A DNA stretch of 64,000 nt from an uncultured Bacteroidaceae bacterium (lineage in GTDB: Bacteria; Bacteroidota; Bacteroidia; Bacteroidales; Bacteroidaceae): the NCBI GenBank assembly GCA_905233765.1, contig CAJOCU010000009.1, forward strand, positions 1-64,000, written 5' to 3'. This document shows positions 7,021 to 14,106 of the stretch, one piece after another. Numbering within the stretch: position 1 is the first letter of the stretch; each line of letters starts with the position of its first letter. Below the pieces are notes generated by a model that was given only the letters and a program-made list of their open reading frames with translations, searched no databases and had not been told where the DNA came from. A program made the translations under genes and the position numbers.

Positions 7021-8595
7021 TCATTTCATTTCGTCCTCATCCTTCATGTCGATTTCTTCGCCGTCGGGGGTGTAGAATTCGTACTGCAGGAAGGCGAGGC
7101 GCTGGTTGGGGATGACGCGGACGCCGAGTCCGTATTTCATTTGCCAGCGTAGTTTCAGCGAGAACAGTCCTTGGTTGATGTAGGCCGCTACGTAGGGGTG
7201 CACGTGGAGCGTGAAGCTGCGGATGCCGAGTTCGCCGGTGAGCTTCGCGATCTTCTCTTCGAGCACGTCGGTGAAGAGGAAGCTGGACTTGATGGTGCCT
7301 TTGCCCATACACGTGGGGCAGGTCTCATCAACGCGCACTTCCATCACGGGGCGCACGCGCTGACGCGTAATCTGCATCAGTCCGAACTTGCTCAGCGGCA
7401 GGATATTGTGGCGCGCGCGGTCGCGTTTCATGTTCTCGACCATGCGTTCGTAGAGCTTCTGCCGGTCTTCAGCGACGTTCATGTCGATGAAGTCCACGAC
7501 GATGATGCCGCCCATATCGCGCAGGCGCAGCTGACGTGCGAGTTCGTCGGCAGCGCCCAGATTGACTTCGAGTGCGTTGGCCTCTTGCCCGTCTGCGTTC
7601 TTGGCGCGGTTGCCGCTGTTGACATCGACGACGTGCAGGGCCTCGGTGTGTTCGATGATGAGGTAAGCGCCGTGCTTGTAGCTGACGGTCTTGCCGAACG
7701 AGGTCTTGATTTGTCGAGTCACGTCGAAATTGTCGAAGATGGGCAACTTGCCCTTGTACAACTTGACAATCTCGGTCATCTCCGGTGCAATCAGCTGGAC
7801 GTAGTCGTGGACTTCGTCGTAGATGCGTGCATCATTGATGTAGATGTTCTGATAGGTGGGGTTGAAGAGGTCGCGCAGGAGCGCTACGGTGCGGCTGGTC
7901 TCCTCGTAGCAGAGGCAAGGCAGGTCCTTGGCTTTCTGGGCACGTGTGATGGCGTCTTCCCAGCGCTTGAGCAGCACCATGAGTTCGCTGTCCAGCTCTG
8001 CCACGCGCTTGCCTTCGGCCACCGTGCGCACGATGACACCAAAGTTCTTGGGCTTGATCTGCTGGATGAGCTGCTTCAGGCGCGCACGTTCGGCGCTGGA
8101 CTTGATCTTGGAGCTGACGTGAACCTTGTCCGTGAAAGGCACGAGCACGAGGAAACGGCCGGGGAACGTGATCTCACACGTCAGGCGAGGGCCTTTGGTG
8201 GAGATGGGCTCCTTGACGATCTGCACGAGGAGCTCCTGTCCCAGCTGCAAGATGTTCTGCACGCTGCCTTCCTTGGGCAACTCCGGCTGAATGCTGGCCT
8301 TGGCGATGGGGAAGAGGTTCTTCTTGTCGCTGCCTACTTGCTTGAGGTACTTGGCAAATGAATTGAATTGAGGGCCTAAGTCCAGATAATGGAGGAAGGC
8401 GTCGCGCTCATGGCCCACATTGACGAAGCACGCGTTCAAGCCCGGCATGAGCTTGCGCACGCGAGCATAATAGATGTCGCCCACGTTGAAGCGCGCCTGC
8501 TGCTCCTCCTCCTGGTATTCCACGAGGCGCTTGTCCTCGGTGAGGGCAATGGCGATCTTCTTTGGCTGGACATCTACGATGACTTCACAGGTCAT
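7021..8595 (-). CDS. rng: Ribonuclease E/G family protein (RNase G)
   Basis: 524 residues, the length of RNase G rather than RNase E (no long C-terminal scaffold). The N-terminal S1-like part reads VGDIYYARVRKLMPGLNACFVNVG-ERDAFLH. The catalytic core contains HVVDVNSGN and GGIIVVDFIDM, whose aspartates hold the catalytic magnesium, and the zinc-link CPTCMGKG (Cys-x2-Cys). It is a single-strand-specific endonuclease acting in rRNA 5'-end maturation and mRNA turnover. Upstream on the same strand are a small basic ribosomal-type protein and HU. Confidence 0.93.
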   Translation of the reverse strand: MTCEVIVDVQPKKIAIALTEDKRLVEYQEEEQQARFNVGDIYYARVRKLMPGLNACFVNVGHERDAFLHYLDLGPQFNSFAKYLKQVGSDKKNLFPIAKASIQPELPKEGSVQNILQLGQELLVQIVKEPISTKGPRLTCEITFPGRFLVLVPFTDKVHVSSKIKSSAERARLKQLIQQIKPKNFGVIVRTVAEGKRVAELDSELMVLLKRWEDAITRAQKAKDLPCLCYEETSRTVALLRDLFNPTYQNIYINDARIYDEVHDYVQLIAPEMTEIVKLYKGKLPIFDNFDVTRQIKTSFGKTVSYKHGAYLIIEHTEALHVVDVNSGNRAKNADGQEANALEVNLGAADELARQLRLRDMGGIIVVDFIDMNVAEDRQKLYERMVENMKRDRARHNILPLSKFGLMQITRQRVRPVMEVRVDETCPTCMGKGTIKSSFLFTDVLEEKIAKLTGELGIRSFTLHVHPYVAAYINQGLFSLKLRWQMKYGLGVRVIPNQRLAFLQYEFYTPDGEEIDMKDEDEMK

Positions 8596-8607
8596 GAGAT
8601 TTACAAT

Positions 8608-8685
8608 TTTCGATGATTTACAATTATTCGTTTAGCGTTTAACGTTTAGCGTTTAGATTCCACATTAAACATTAAACCTTAAACT
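8608..8685. repeat. Degenerate short-unit repeats in the rng leader
   Basis: Two copies of GATTTACAATT (8608-8618, 8625-8635 region) are followed by GTTTAGCGTTTAACGTTTAG (from about 8630) and by CATTAAACATTAAACC (from about 8662). These are imperfect tandem copies of a 6-8 base unit. Similar runs occur at 12270-12305, 19110-19135 and 53725-53755. Confidence 0.6.
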
Positions 8686-8791
8686 CACCTTTATAAACAA
8701 GGAACAAATCGGCCCAGAGCAAGGGGCGCGGTTTGTTCCTGTGTTGTGACTCACTAAGTCAGAGTGACAGAGAGTCAAACAGAGCATATGG

Positions 8792-8881
8792 TTATTTGCT
8801 CTTATGTCTGTTCTTTCTCAGTCTCTTCTTACGCTTGTGAGTGGACATCTTGTGTCTTTTTTTCTTTTTTCCGCTTGGCAT
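8792..8881 (-). CDS. Small basic bS22/AURKAIP1-COX24-type ribosomal protein
   Basis: A 29-codon gene on the minus strand, ATG at 8881-8879 and TAA at 8794-8792. The product begins MPSGKKKKRHKMSTHKRKKR and ends LRKNRHKSK: more than half Lys, Arg and His. The core K-RHKM-THKRKKRLRKNRHK is the short COX24/AURKAIP1-type motif of small-subunit ribosomal proteins (bS22-like) known from Bacteroidota and mycobacteria. It lies between HU and rng, all in one direction. Binding to 16S rRNA is inferred from the family and charge. Confidence 0.82.
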   Translation of the reverse strand: MPSGKKKKRHKMSTHKRKKRLRKNRHKSK

Positions 8882-8932
8882 AGCTGTAGGGATTAAAGTT
8901 TGATTGTTGAACGTTGATTTTCAAACGCCTAA

Positions 8933-9205
8933 TTACTTAACGGCATCGAAGAACACTTTTGCGGGCTTGAAAGCGGGAATGTTGTGCTCAGGGATGATCA
9001 TTGTGGTGTTCTGGGTGATGTTGCGAGCTGTCTTCTGGGCGCGCTTCTTGAGGATGAAGCTGCCAAAGCCACGGAGGTAAACGTTTTCGTCGTTTGCGAG
9101 TGCGCCCTTCACCTGTTCCATGAAAGATTCTACGACAGCAAGGGTTGTGGTCTTGTCAACACCAATCTCCTTGGAGATATAGGTGACGATTTCTGCTTTT
9201 GTCAT
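8933..9205 (-). CDS. HU-family DNA-binding protein
   Basis: 90 residues, the standard HU/IHF length. The helical base is MTKAEIVTYISKEIGVDKTTTLAVVESFMEQVKGAL, followed by the beta-arm region with the family signature V-LRGFGSFILKKRAQKTARN and the conserved P in IIPEHNIPAFKPAK. It bends and compacts DNA as a dimer. It is the first gene of the HU / small ribosomal protein / rng series and is divergent from mutY. Confidence 0.93.
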   Translation of the reverse strand: MTKAEIVTYISKEIGVDKTTTLAVVESFMEQVKGALANDENVYLRGFGSFILKKRAQKTARNITQNTTMIIPEHNIPAFKPAKVFFDAVK

Positions 9206-9261
9206 TGTTGAATGATATTATGAGTTAAAATAGTAATTTATAATTTTTGCGTTTCGGCCTG

Positions 9262-9269
9262 CAAAGGTA
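9262..9269 (-). promoter_or_regulatory. Candidate -7 box for the HU gene
   Basis: CAAAGGTA on the plus strand reads TACCTTTG on the minus strand, an exact -7 match 57 bases before the HU start. No clean TTTG lies at the expected distance. Confidence 0.5.
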
Positions 9270-9365
9270 GCAACTTTCAATCAGTTACGAAAATGTTTTA
9301 CCCGTTTTTTTGCTAAAAAAGTGGTTTATTACGCTTTTTAGGGGCATTGTGGAGCGTTTTTTTGC

Positions 9366-9373
9366 TATCTTTG
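9366..9373 (+). promoter_or_regulatory. Candidate -7 box for mutY
   Basis: TATCTTTG ends five bases before the ATG of mutY, so the message would have almost no leader, as is common in this group. Confidence 0.5.
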
Positions 9374-9377
9374 CGCC

Positions 9378-10409
9378 ATGAATCATGATTTTTCGCTCAC
9401 TTTGATGCATTGGTTTCGCGATTTCGGCCGCGAACTTCCTTGGCGTGGAACAGGGGATGCTTATGCTATCTGGTTGAGCGAGGTCATATTGCAGCAGACA
9501 CGCATCCAACAGGGCGAGGCCTACTGGCTCCGTTTTATGCAGCGTTTCCCCACCGTGGAGGACTTGGCGGACGCCTCGGAGGACGAGGTGCTGCGACTGT
9601 GGCAGGGACTCGGATACTATAGTCGGGCGCGAAACCTGCACGCGGCAGCCCACCAGATCGTGGCGGCGGGCGGATTCCCACAGACGATAGAGGGCATACG
9701 CGCGCTCAAAGGGGTGGGGGACTACACGGCTGCGGCCATAGGCTCCATAGCCTTCGGGCTCGATGCCGCTGCTGTCGATGGCAATGTCTATCGTGTGCTG
9801 GCGCGACACTTCGGCATCGCTACGCCTATCAACACCACAGAGGGAAAACGGGAGTTCACGATCCTGGCAACGCAATTGCTGCCCATGGGACAAGCGGGCA
9901 CTTTCAACCAGGCGCTGATGGACTTTGGCGCGATGCAATGCACGCCACAGACGCCGCGCTGCATGAGCTGCCCGTTGGCTGAGACCTGTGTGGCACTGCG
10001 CACAGGAACGGTGGAAAAGCTGCCGGTGAAGATGCGGAAAACGAAGGTGCAGGAGCGACACCTCGCGTATATATATATAAGGTGTAAGGACGAGACACCT
10101 ATTCGCCGACGTCCCGCAGGCGATATATGGCAGGGATTGTGGGAGCCGGCGGAGCTGTCTATGGTATCGGTCGACAGCCAACGCCAGGGACAACTCCTGG
10201 CTCACGATGTGAAGCATGTGCTGACACATCGCATCCTTTACGCCGACTTCTATTTCATGGAGGTAACAGAAAAGCCCTCGTTGCCGGAGGGCTATATCTG
10301 GGTGAAGGAAAGCGCGTTGGACGATTATGCCAAGCCGCGGCTCATTGAGAAACTGCTGGAGCTGATCCTCGCCTCAGGACTTCGGGTTCCCTTCCCTGTC
10401 CTGGGATGA
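9378..10409 (+). CDS. mutY: A/G-specific adenine glycosylase
   Basis: 343 residues. The helix-hairpin-helix part (LQGLGYYSRARNL-AA and ALKGVGDYTAAAIGSIAF) leads to the catalytic aspartate in AVDGNVYRVLAR. The 4Fe-4S loop C-x6-C-x2-C-x5-C is present (CTPQTPRCMSCPLAETC). A C-terminal NUDIX-like part ends the protein and recognises 8-oxoguanine. The enzyme removes adenine mispaired with 8-oxoG. Its last 36 bases overlap the 3' end of gldE on the other strand. Confidence 0.95.
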   Translation: MNHDFSLTLMHWFRDFGRELPWRGTGDAYAIWLSEVILQQTRIQQGEAYWLRFMQRFPTVEDLADASEDEVLRLWQGLGYYSRARNLHAAAHQIVAAGGFPQTIEGIRALKGVGDYTAAAIGSIAFGLDAAAVDGNVYRVLARHFGIATPINTTEGKREFTILATQLLPMGQAGTFNQALMDFGAMQCTPQTPRCMSCPLAETCVALRTGTVEKLPVKMRKTKVQERHLAYIYIRCKDETPIRRRPAGDIWQGLWEPAELSMVSVDSQRQGQLLAHDVKHVLTHRILYADFYFMEVTEKPSLPEGYIWVKESALDDYAKPRLIEKLLELILASGLRVPFPVLG

Positions 10410-11729
10410 GTCGGGATTGGGTTTCACAATCACTTTAATCTTCACGATGCGGCGCTCGTCCATCTCCATCACTTCAAAGGTGAAGTACTCGTAGGTGATG
10501 CGCTCGTGGAGCTGGGGGAACTCACCCTTGATCTCCAGGAGAAGACCCGCCAGGGTATCGGCATCGCCGGCCACATCATCGAAGACTTCGCTGTCAAGTT
10601 GCAAAATCTTGCGGAAGTCGGAGAGCAACGTCTTGGCTTCGAAGACATAGGTGTTTTGGTTCAGACGCGTGTAGGAGCGCTCGTCGTCGTCGTACTCGTC
10701 GTTGATCTCGCCCACAATCTCTTCGATGATATCCTCCATCGTGACGAGGCCGCTGGTGCCGCCGAATTCATCCACGACGATGGCGATGTGCACCTTCTGA
10801 GCCTGAAAGTCGCGCAGCAGGTCGTCGATCATCTTCGTCTCCGGCACAAAGGTTGCCGGGCGCACGAGCGTCTGCCAGCGGAAGTTGGCGGTCTTGGAGA
10901 GGTGGGGGAGAAGGTCTTTGATATAGAGGATGCCCTTGATATTATCCTCGGTGTCGGCATAGACGGGGATGCGCGAGTAGTTGTTCTCGACGATGCACTT
11001 GATGACCTCGGGGAAAGGGGTCTTCACATCCAAATCTACCATGTCCACGCGCGGCGTCATCACCTCGCGCGCCATCTCGCCGCCGAAGCGGATGATGCCC
11101 TTCAGCATCTGGCTCTCCTCGGCAATCTCCTCCTTGTTGGTCAGCTCTAAGGCCTGCTCCAGATCATCGACGGAGAGCTGCTGGCTGGATTTGATATGGC
11201 TCGTGATTTTGCCAGATTTCAAGAGAAGCCAGCTCACTGGCCACCACACCTTGACCAAGACGATGTAGAATGGCGCGCAAAAGCGGGCCATCTGCAAAGG
11301 CTTCTGTGTGGCGGCAATCTTGGGCATCACCTCGCCGAAGAGCAGCAGAAGGAAGGTGAGCAGCACCGTCATGAACAAGAATTCGAGCCATGTGTTCCAT
11401 CCAAAATCAATGGTCTCATGGAAGAAATAGTTCAACAGCATGATGATGGCCACGTTCACGAAGTTGTTGGAACAGAGAATCGTAGCCAGCAGGCGCTCGC
11501 TGTCGTCCAGAAGCGCCAGAATGCGTTGGTCGGTGGTCGTGCGTCCCTCTTCAAGCTCCGCCATATCGGACGGTGAGAGCGAGAAGAAGGCTATTTCGCT
11601 GCCGCTGACAAAGGCGGAGCACAGGAGGAGCAGAAAGGCGATGGCCAACGCAATCCACGCCCCGAGTGAAGGCGCTTGCGTGGTGATGCCGTCGAACAGG
11701 GCTGAGAGCCCAGATAGAAAACTATCCAT
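10374..11729 (-). CDS. gldE: GldE-type CNNM/CBS-domain membrane protein (hemolysin/CorC family)
   Basis: 451 residues. The N-terminal DUF21/CNNM domain has about four membrane segments (WIALAIAFLLLLCSAFVSGSEIAFFSL..., FLFMTVLLTFLLLLFGEVMPKIAAT), followed by a CBS pair (VMTPRVDMVDLD... and VHIAIVVDEFGGTSGLVTMEDIIEEIVGEI) and a CorC-type C-terminal domain. Placement next to ssb and mutY is the usual setting of gldE in Bacteroidota, a gene first linked to gliding and to lipoprotein-dependent export. Ion efflux (Mg/Co) is the family role elsewhere. It follows ssb with an 8-base overlap. Confidence 0.85.
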   Translation of the reverse strand: MDSFLSGLSALFDGITTQAPSLGAWIALAIAFLLLLCSAFVSGSEIAFFSLSPSDMAELEEGRTTTDQRILALLDDSERLLATILCSNNFVNVAIIMLLNYFFHETIDFGWNTWLEFLFMTVLLTFLLLLFGEVMPKIAATQKPLQMARFCAPFYIVLVKVWWPVSWLLLKSGKITSHIKSSQQLSVDDLEQALELTNKEEIAEESQMLKGIIRFGGEMAREVMTPRVDMVDLDVKTPFPEVIKCIVENNYSRIPVYADTEDNIKGILYIKDLLPHLSKTANFRWQTLVRPATFVPETKMIDDLLRDFQAQKVHIAIVVDEFGGTSGLVTMEDIIEEIVGEINDEYDDDERSYTRLNQNTYVFEAKTLLSDFRKILQLDSEVFDDVAGDADTLAGLLLEIKGEFPQLHERITYEYFTFEVMEMDERRIVKIKVIVKPNPDSSQDREGNPKS

Positions 11730-12084
11730 TCGTGGGTACGGAGTCTTTTTTAGAAGAGAAAAGCTTCAGGTCCTCGGCCCATATCTCTGTGATATAGCGC
11801 GTGATACCCTGCTTGTCCTCGTAGGAGCGACTTTGGATTTTGCCTTCTACATAGATGGAGTCGCCAGTGTGAACATACTTCTCAACAGTCTCGGCGAGTT
11901 TGCGCCAGAAGACGATGTTGTGCCATTCTGTGCGCTCGGGCACTTGAGTGCCATTGGCCAAGGTATAGCCGCGCTCGCTGGTGGCAAGGCGAACCTGTGC
12001 CACACAAACACCCTGGTCAACGTAGCGGATGTCTGGCTCTTTGCCTACGTTGCCTAAAAGAATGACCTTATTGATGCTTGGCAT
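11722..12084 (-). CDS. ssb: Single-stranded DNA-binding protein
   Basis: 120 residues from ATG at 12084 (MPSINKVILLGNVGKEPDIRYVDQG), which aligns with the universal SSB start; the frame is open further upstream but that part contains the -7 box. The OB-fold signature continues VAQVRLATSERGY...TEWHNIVFWRKLAETVEKYVHTGDSIYVEGKI. It lacks a long acidic tail, ending SSKKDSVPTNG, so the usual DDDIPF partner-binding tip is missing. This may be a secondary SSB or a lineage trait. Confidence 0.92.
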   Translation of the reverse strand: MPSINKVILLGNVGKEPDIRYVDQGVCVAQVRLATSERGYTLANGTQVPERTEWHNIVFWRKLAETVEKYVHTGDSIYVEGKIQSRSYEDKQGITRYITEIWAEDLKLFSSKKDSVPTNG

Positions 12085-12115
12085 AGTGTCGGGGGAATGA
12101 GTTGATAATTGACTG

Positions 12116-12123
12116 CAAAGGTA
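12116..12123 (-). promoter_or_regulatory. Candidate -7 box for ssb-gldE
   Basis: CAAAGGTA on the plus strand is TACCTTTG on the minus strand, 32 bases before the ssb start. It supports the short ssb start at 12084. Confidence 0.5.
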
Positions 12124-12216
12124 CACATTATTTATGATTCCGGCCGTGTAAAAGCACAATTATTTTGGAAAAAGGAGGTTTAAAGACATTTTATCGGACG
12201 ATTTTTATGATTTCTT

Positions 12217-12247
12217 TTTGGCGAAAACTACTTTTTATGTACTTTTG
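12217..12247 (+). promoter_or_regulatory. Bacteroidota promoter for the Na/Pi cotransporter gene
   Basis: TTTG at 12217-12220 and TACTTTTG at 12240-12247 are separated by exactly 19 bases, a full match to the group's housekeeping promoter. Confidence 0.75.
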
Positions 12248-12313
12248 TCAACATATTCCGCTTTACCAATTTCCTAAATTGTCAAATTGTAAATTGTCAA
12301 ATCATAACTTCCT

Positions 12314-14050
12314 ATGTTGATTGTCTTTAAGCTTTTGGGCTCCCTCGCCCTGCTCATGTTTGGTATGAAAACCATGAGTGAGGCGCTCCAGAAAATGGCG
12401 GGTCCACAGTTGCGTCATGTACTCGGAGCCATGACCACCAACCGGTTCACGGGAGTGCTCACAGGAACATTAGTGACCGCTTCTGTGCAATCGTCAACGG
12501 CTACGACGGTGATGACTGTGTCGTTTGTGAATGCTGGACTGTTAACCCTGGCTCAGGCCATCTCGGTTATCATGGGTGCCAATATTGGTACAACGCTCAC
12601 AGCATGGATCATGTCGGCTGGTATGTCCTTTGACATCACCAGCGCCGTCTATCCCGCTTTCTTCCTGGGCATTATTCTCATATATCTGAAGAGGTATCGC
12701 TACATTGGCGATTTCCTGTTCGGTCTCTCATTCCTCCTGCTTGGATTGGGAACGTTGCGCGCGACAGGCATTGAGATGCGCTTGGGCGAGAATCAGGCGC
12801 TCTTGGACTTCTTCTCCTCGTTCGACAGCAATTCATTCCTCACCACAATTGTCTTCCTTCTGCTTGGCGGTGTCATGACATTCTGTGTCCAGTCTTCCGC
12901 TGCTGTCATGGCAATCACCATGATACTGTGCTCAAGTGGTGCGCTGCCCATCTATCAGGGTATCGCGTTGGTGCTCGGCGAGAACATTGGCACAACCATC
13001 ACGTCCAATCTGGCGGCCCTCTCGGCCAATACCCAGGCACGCCGGGCGGCTTTGGCTCACATGTTCTTTAATGTTTTCGGCGTCCTGTGGATTCTCTTCG
13101 TGCTGCACCCCTTTATTGATATGGTATGCGGTTGGGTCGGCTACGACGTGACCATGGCGAAGGAGGAGGTATCTGGCGAAGCCTTCATGACCAATGCTGC
13201 CAAGTTGAGCTTCGTGCTGGCCGCTTTCCACACTACGTTCAACGTCCTCAACACCTTCATCCTTATATGGTTCATTCCACAGATTGAGCGCTTGGTTTGC
13301 TGGGTCATCAAGCCCAAGAAGGTCGATGAGGAAGAGGACTTCCGACTGCACTTTATCACGGCCGGTTTCATGAAGACACCAGAGCTCTCTGTGCTTGAAG
13401 CCCACAAGGAAATCGAGGCCTTCTCCGACAGAATGCAACGCATGTTTGGAATGGTTCGAGAGTTGCTGACCTTGTCCTCTACGGCTACGGGAAAGAAACG
13501 GTCCAATCAGGAAACGGAGTTCAACAAACTTTTCACACGCATTGAGAAATACGAAAGCATCTCTGATAACATGGAACTCGAGATTGCCAACTACCTGGAC
13601 CAGGTGAGCGACGCACATCTCTCCGACGACACGAAGGCTAAGATTCGTTCAATGCTCCGTGAGATCTCTGAACTCGAAAGTATCGGCGATGCTTGCTACA
13701 ATATGGCACGCACCATCACACGTAAGTTCCAAGGTAAGGAGGATCACTTCATTGACCGCCAGTATGAACACCTGAATCAGATGATGGAACTGACGAATGA
13801 CTCGCTGACGCTGATGAACAAGCTGATGAGCGGACGCAAGGAGTCGTTCGACATCAACCGAACCATCAACACGGAGAATGAGATTAACAATTATCGCAAC
13901 CAGTTGAAGCAGCAGAACATCATTGACGTGAACAACCACGAATACACCTACGCCGTAGGCACTATTTACATGGATCTCGTCAATGAATGTGAGAAGCTGG
14001 CAGACTACGTTGTCAATGTCGTGGAAGCTCGCATGGGAACGAGATTGTAA
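12314..14050 (+). CDS. Na/Pi cotransporter family protein with PhoU-like C-terminus
   Basis: 578 residues. The membrane half contains the two inverted NptA/PF02690 repeats, each with the QSST/QSSA signature (TGTLVTASVQSSTATTVMTVSFVNAGLL and VMTFCVQSSAAVMAITMILCSSGALP) and GANIGTTLTAW / GENIGTTITSN. The C-terminal ~200 residues are helical and PhoU-like (FSDRMQRMFGMVRELL..., LESIGDACYNMARTI). It probably imports phosphate with sodium, with the helical part acting in control. It stands alone with its own promoter and terminator. Confidence 0.9.
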   Translation: MLIVFKLLGSLALLMFGMKTMSEALQKMAGPQLRHVLGAMTTNRFTGVLTGTLVTASVQSSTATTVMTVSFVNAGLLTLAQAISVIMGANIGTTLTAWIMSAGMSFDITSAVYPAFFLGIILIYLKRYRYIGDFLFGLSFLLLGLGTLRATGIEMRLGENQALLDFFSSFDSNSFLTTIVFLLLGGVMTFCVQSSAAVMAITMILCSSGALPIYQGIALVLGENIGTTITSNLAALSANTQARRAALAHMFFNVFGVLWILFVLHPFIDMVCGWVGYDVTMAKEEVSGEAFMTNAAKLSFVLAAFHTTFNVLNTFILIWFIPQIERLVCWVIKPKKVDEEEDFRLHFITAGFMKTPELSVLEAHKEIEAFSDRMQRMFGMVRELLTLSSTATGKKRSNQETEFNKLFTRIEKYESISDNMELEIANYLDQVSDAHLSDDTKAKIRSMLREISELESIGDACYNMARTITRKFQGKEDHFIDRQYEHLNQMMELTNDSLTLMNKLMSGRKESFDINRTINTENEINNYRNQLKQQNIIDVNNHEYTYAVGTIYMDLVNECEKLADYVVNVVEARMGTRL

Positions 14051-14071
14051 GAATACACAAAAGCATAAGAA

Positions 14072-14102
14072 AAAGCCCCGTCAATTGGCGGGGCTTTCTT
14101 TG
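14072..14102. terminator. Bidirectional intrinsic terminator
   Basis: AAAGCCCCG (14072-14080) pairs with CGGGGCTTT (14089-14097) around an 8-base loop. T-rich bases follow on both strands (CTTTG on plus; TTTTTCTT on minus), fitting its place between two convergent genes. Confidence 0.88.
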
Positions 14103-14106
14103 TGGC

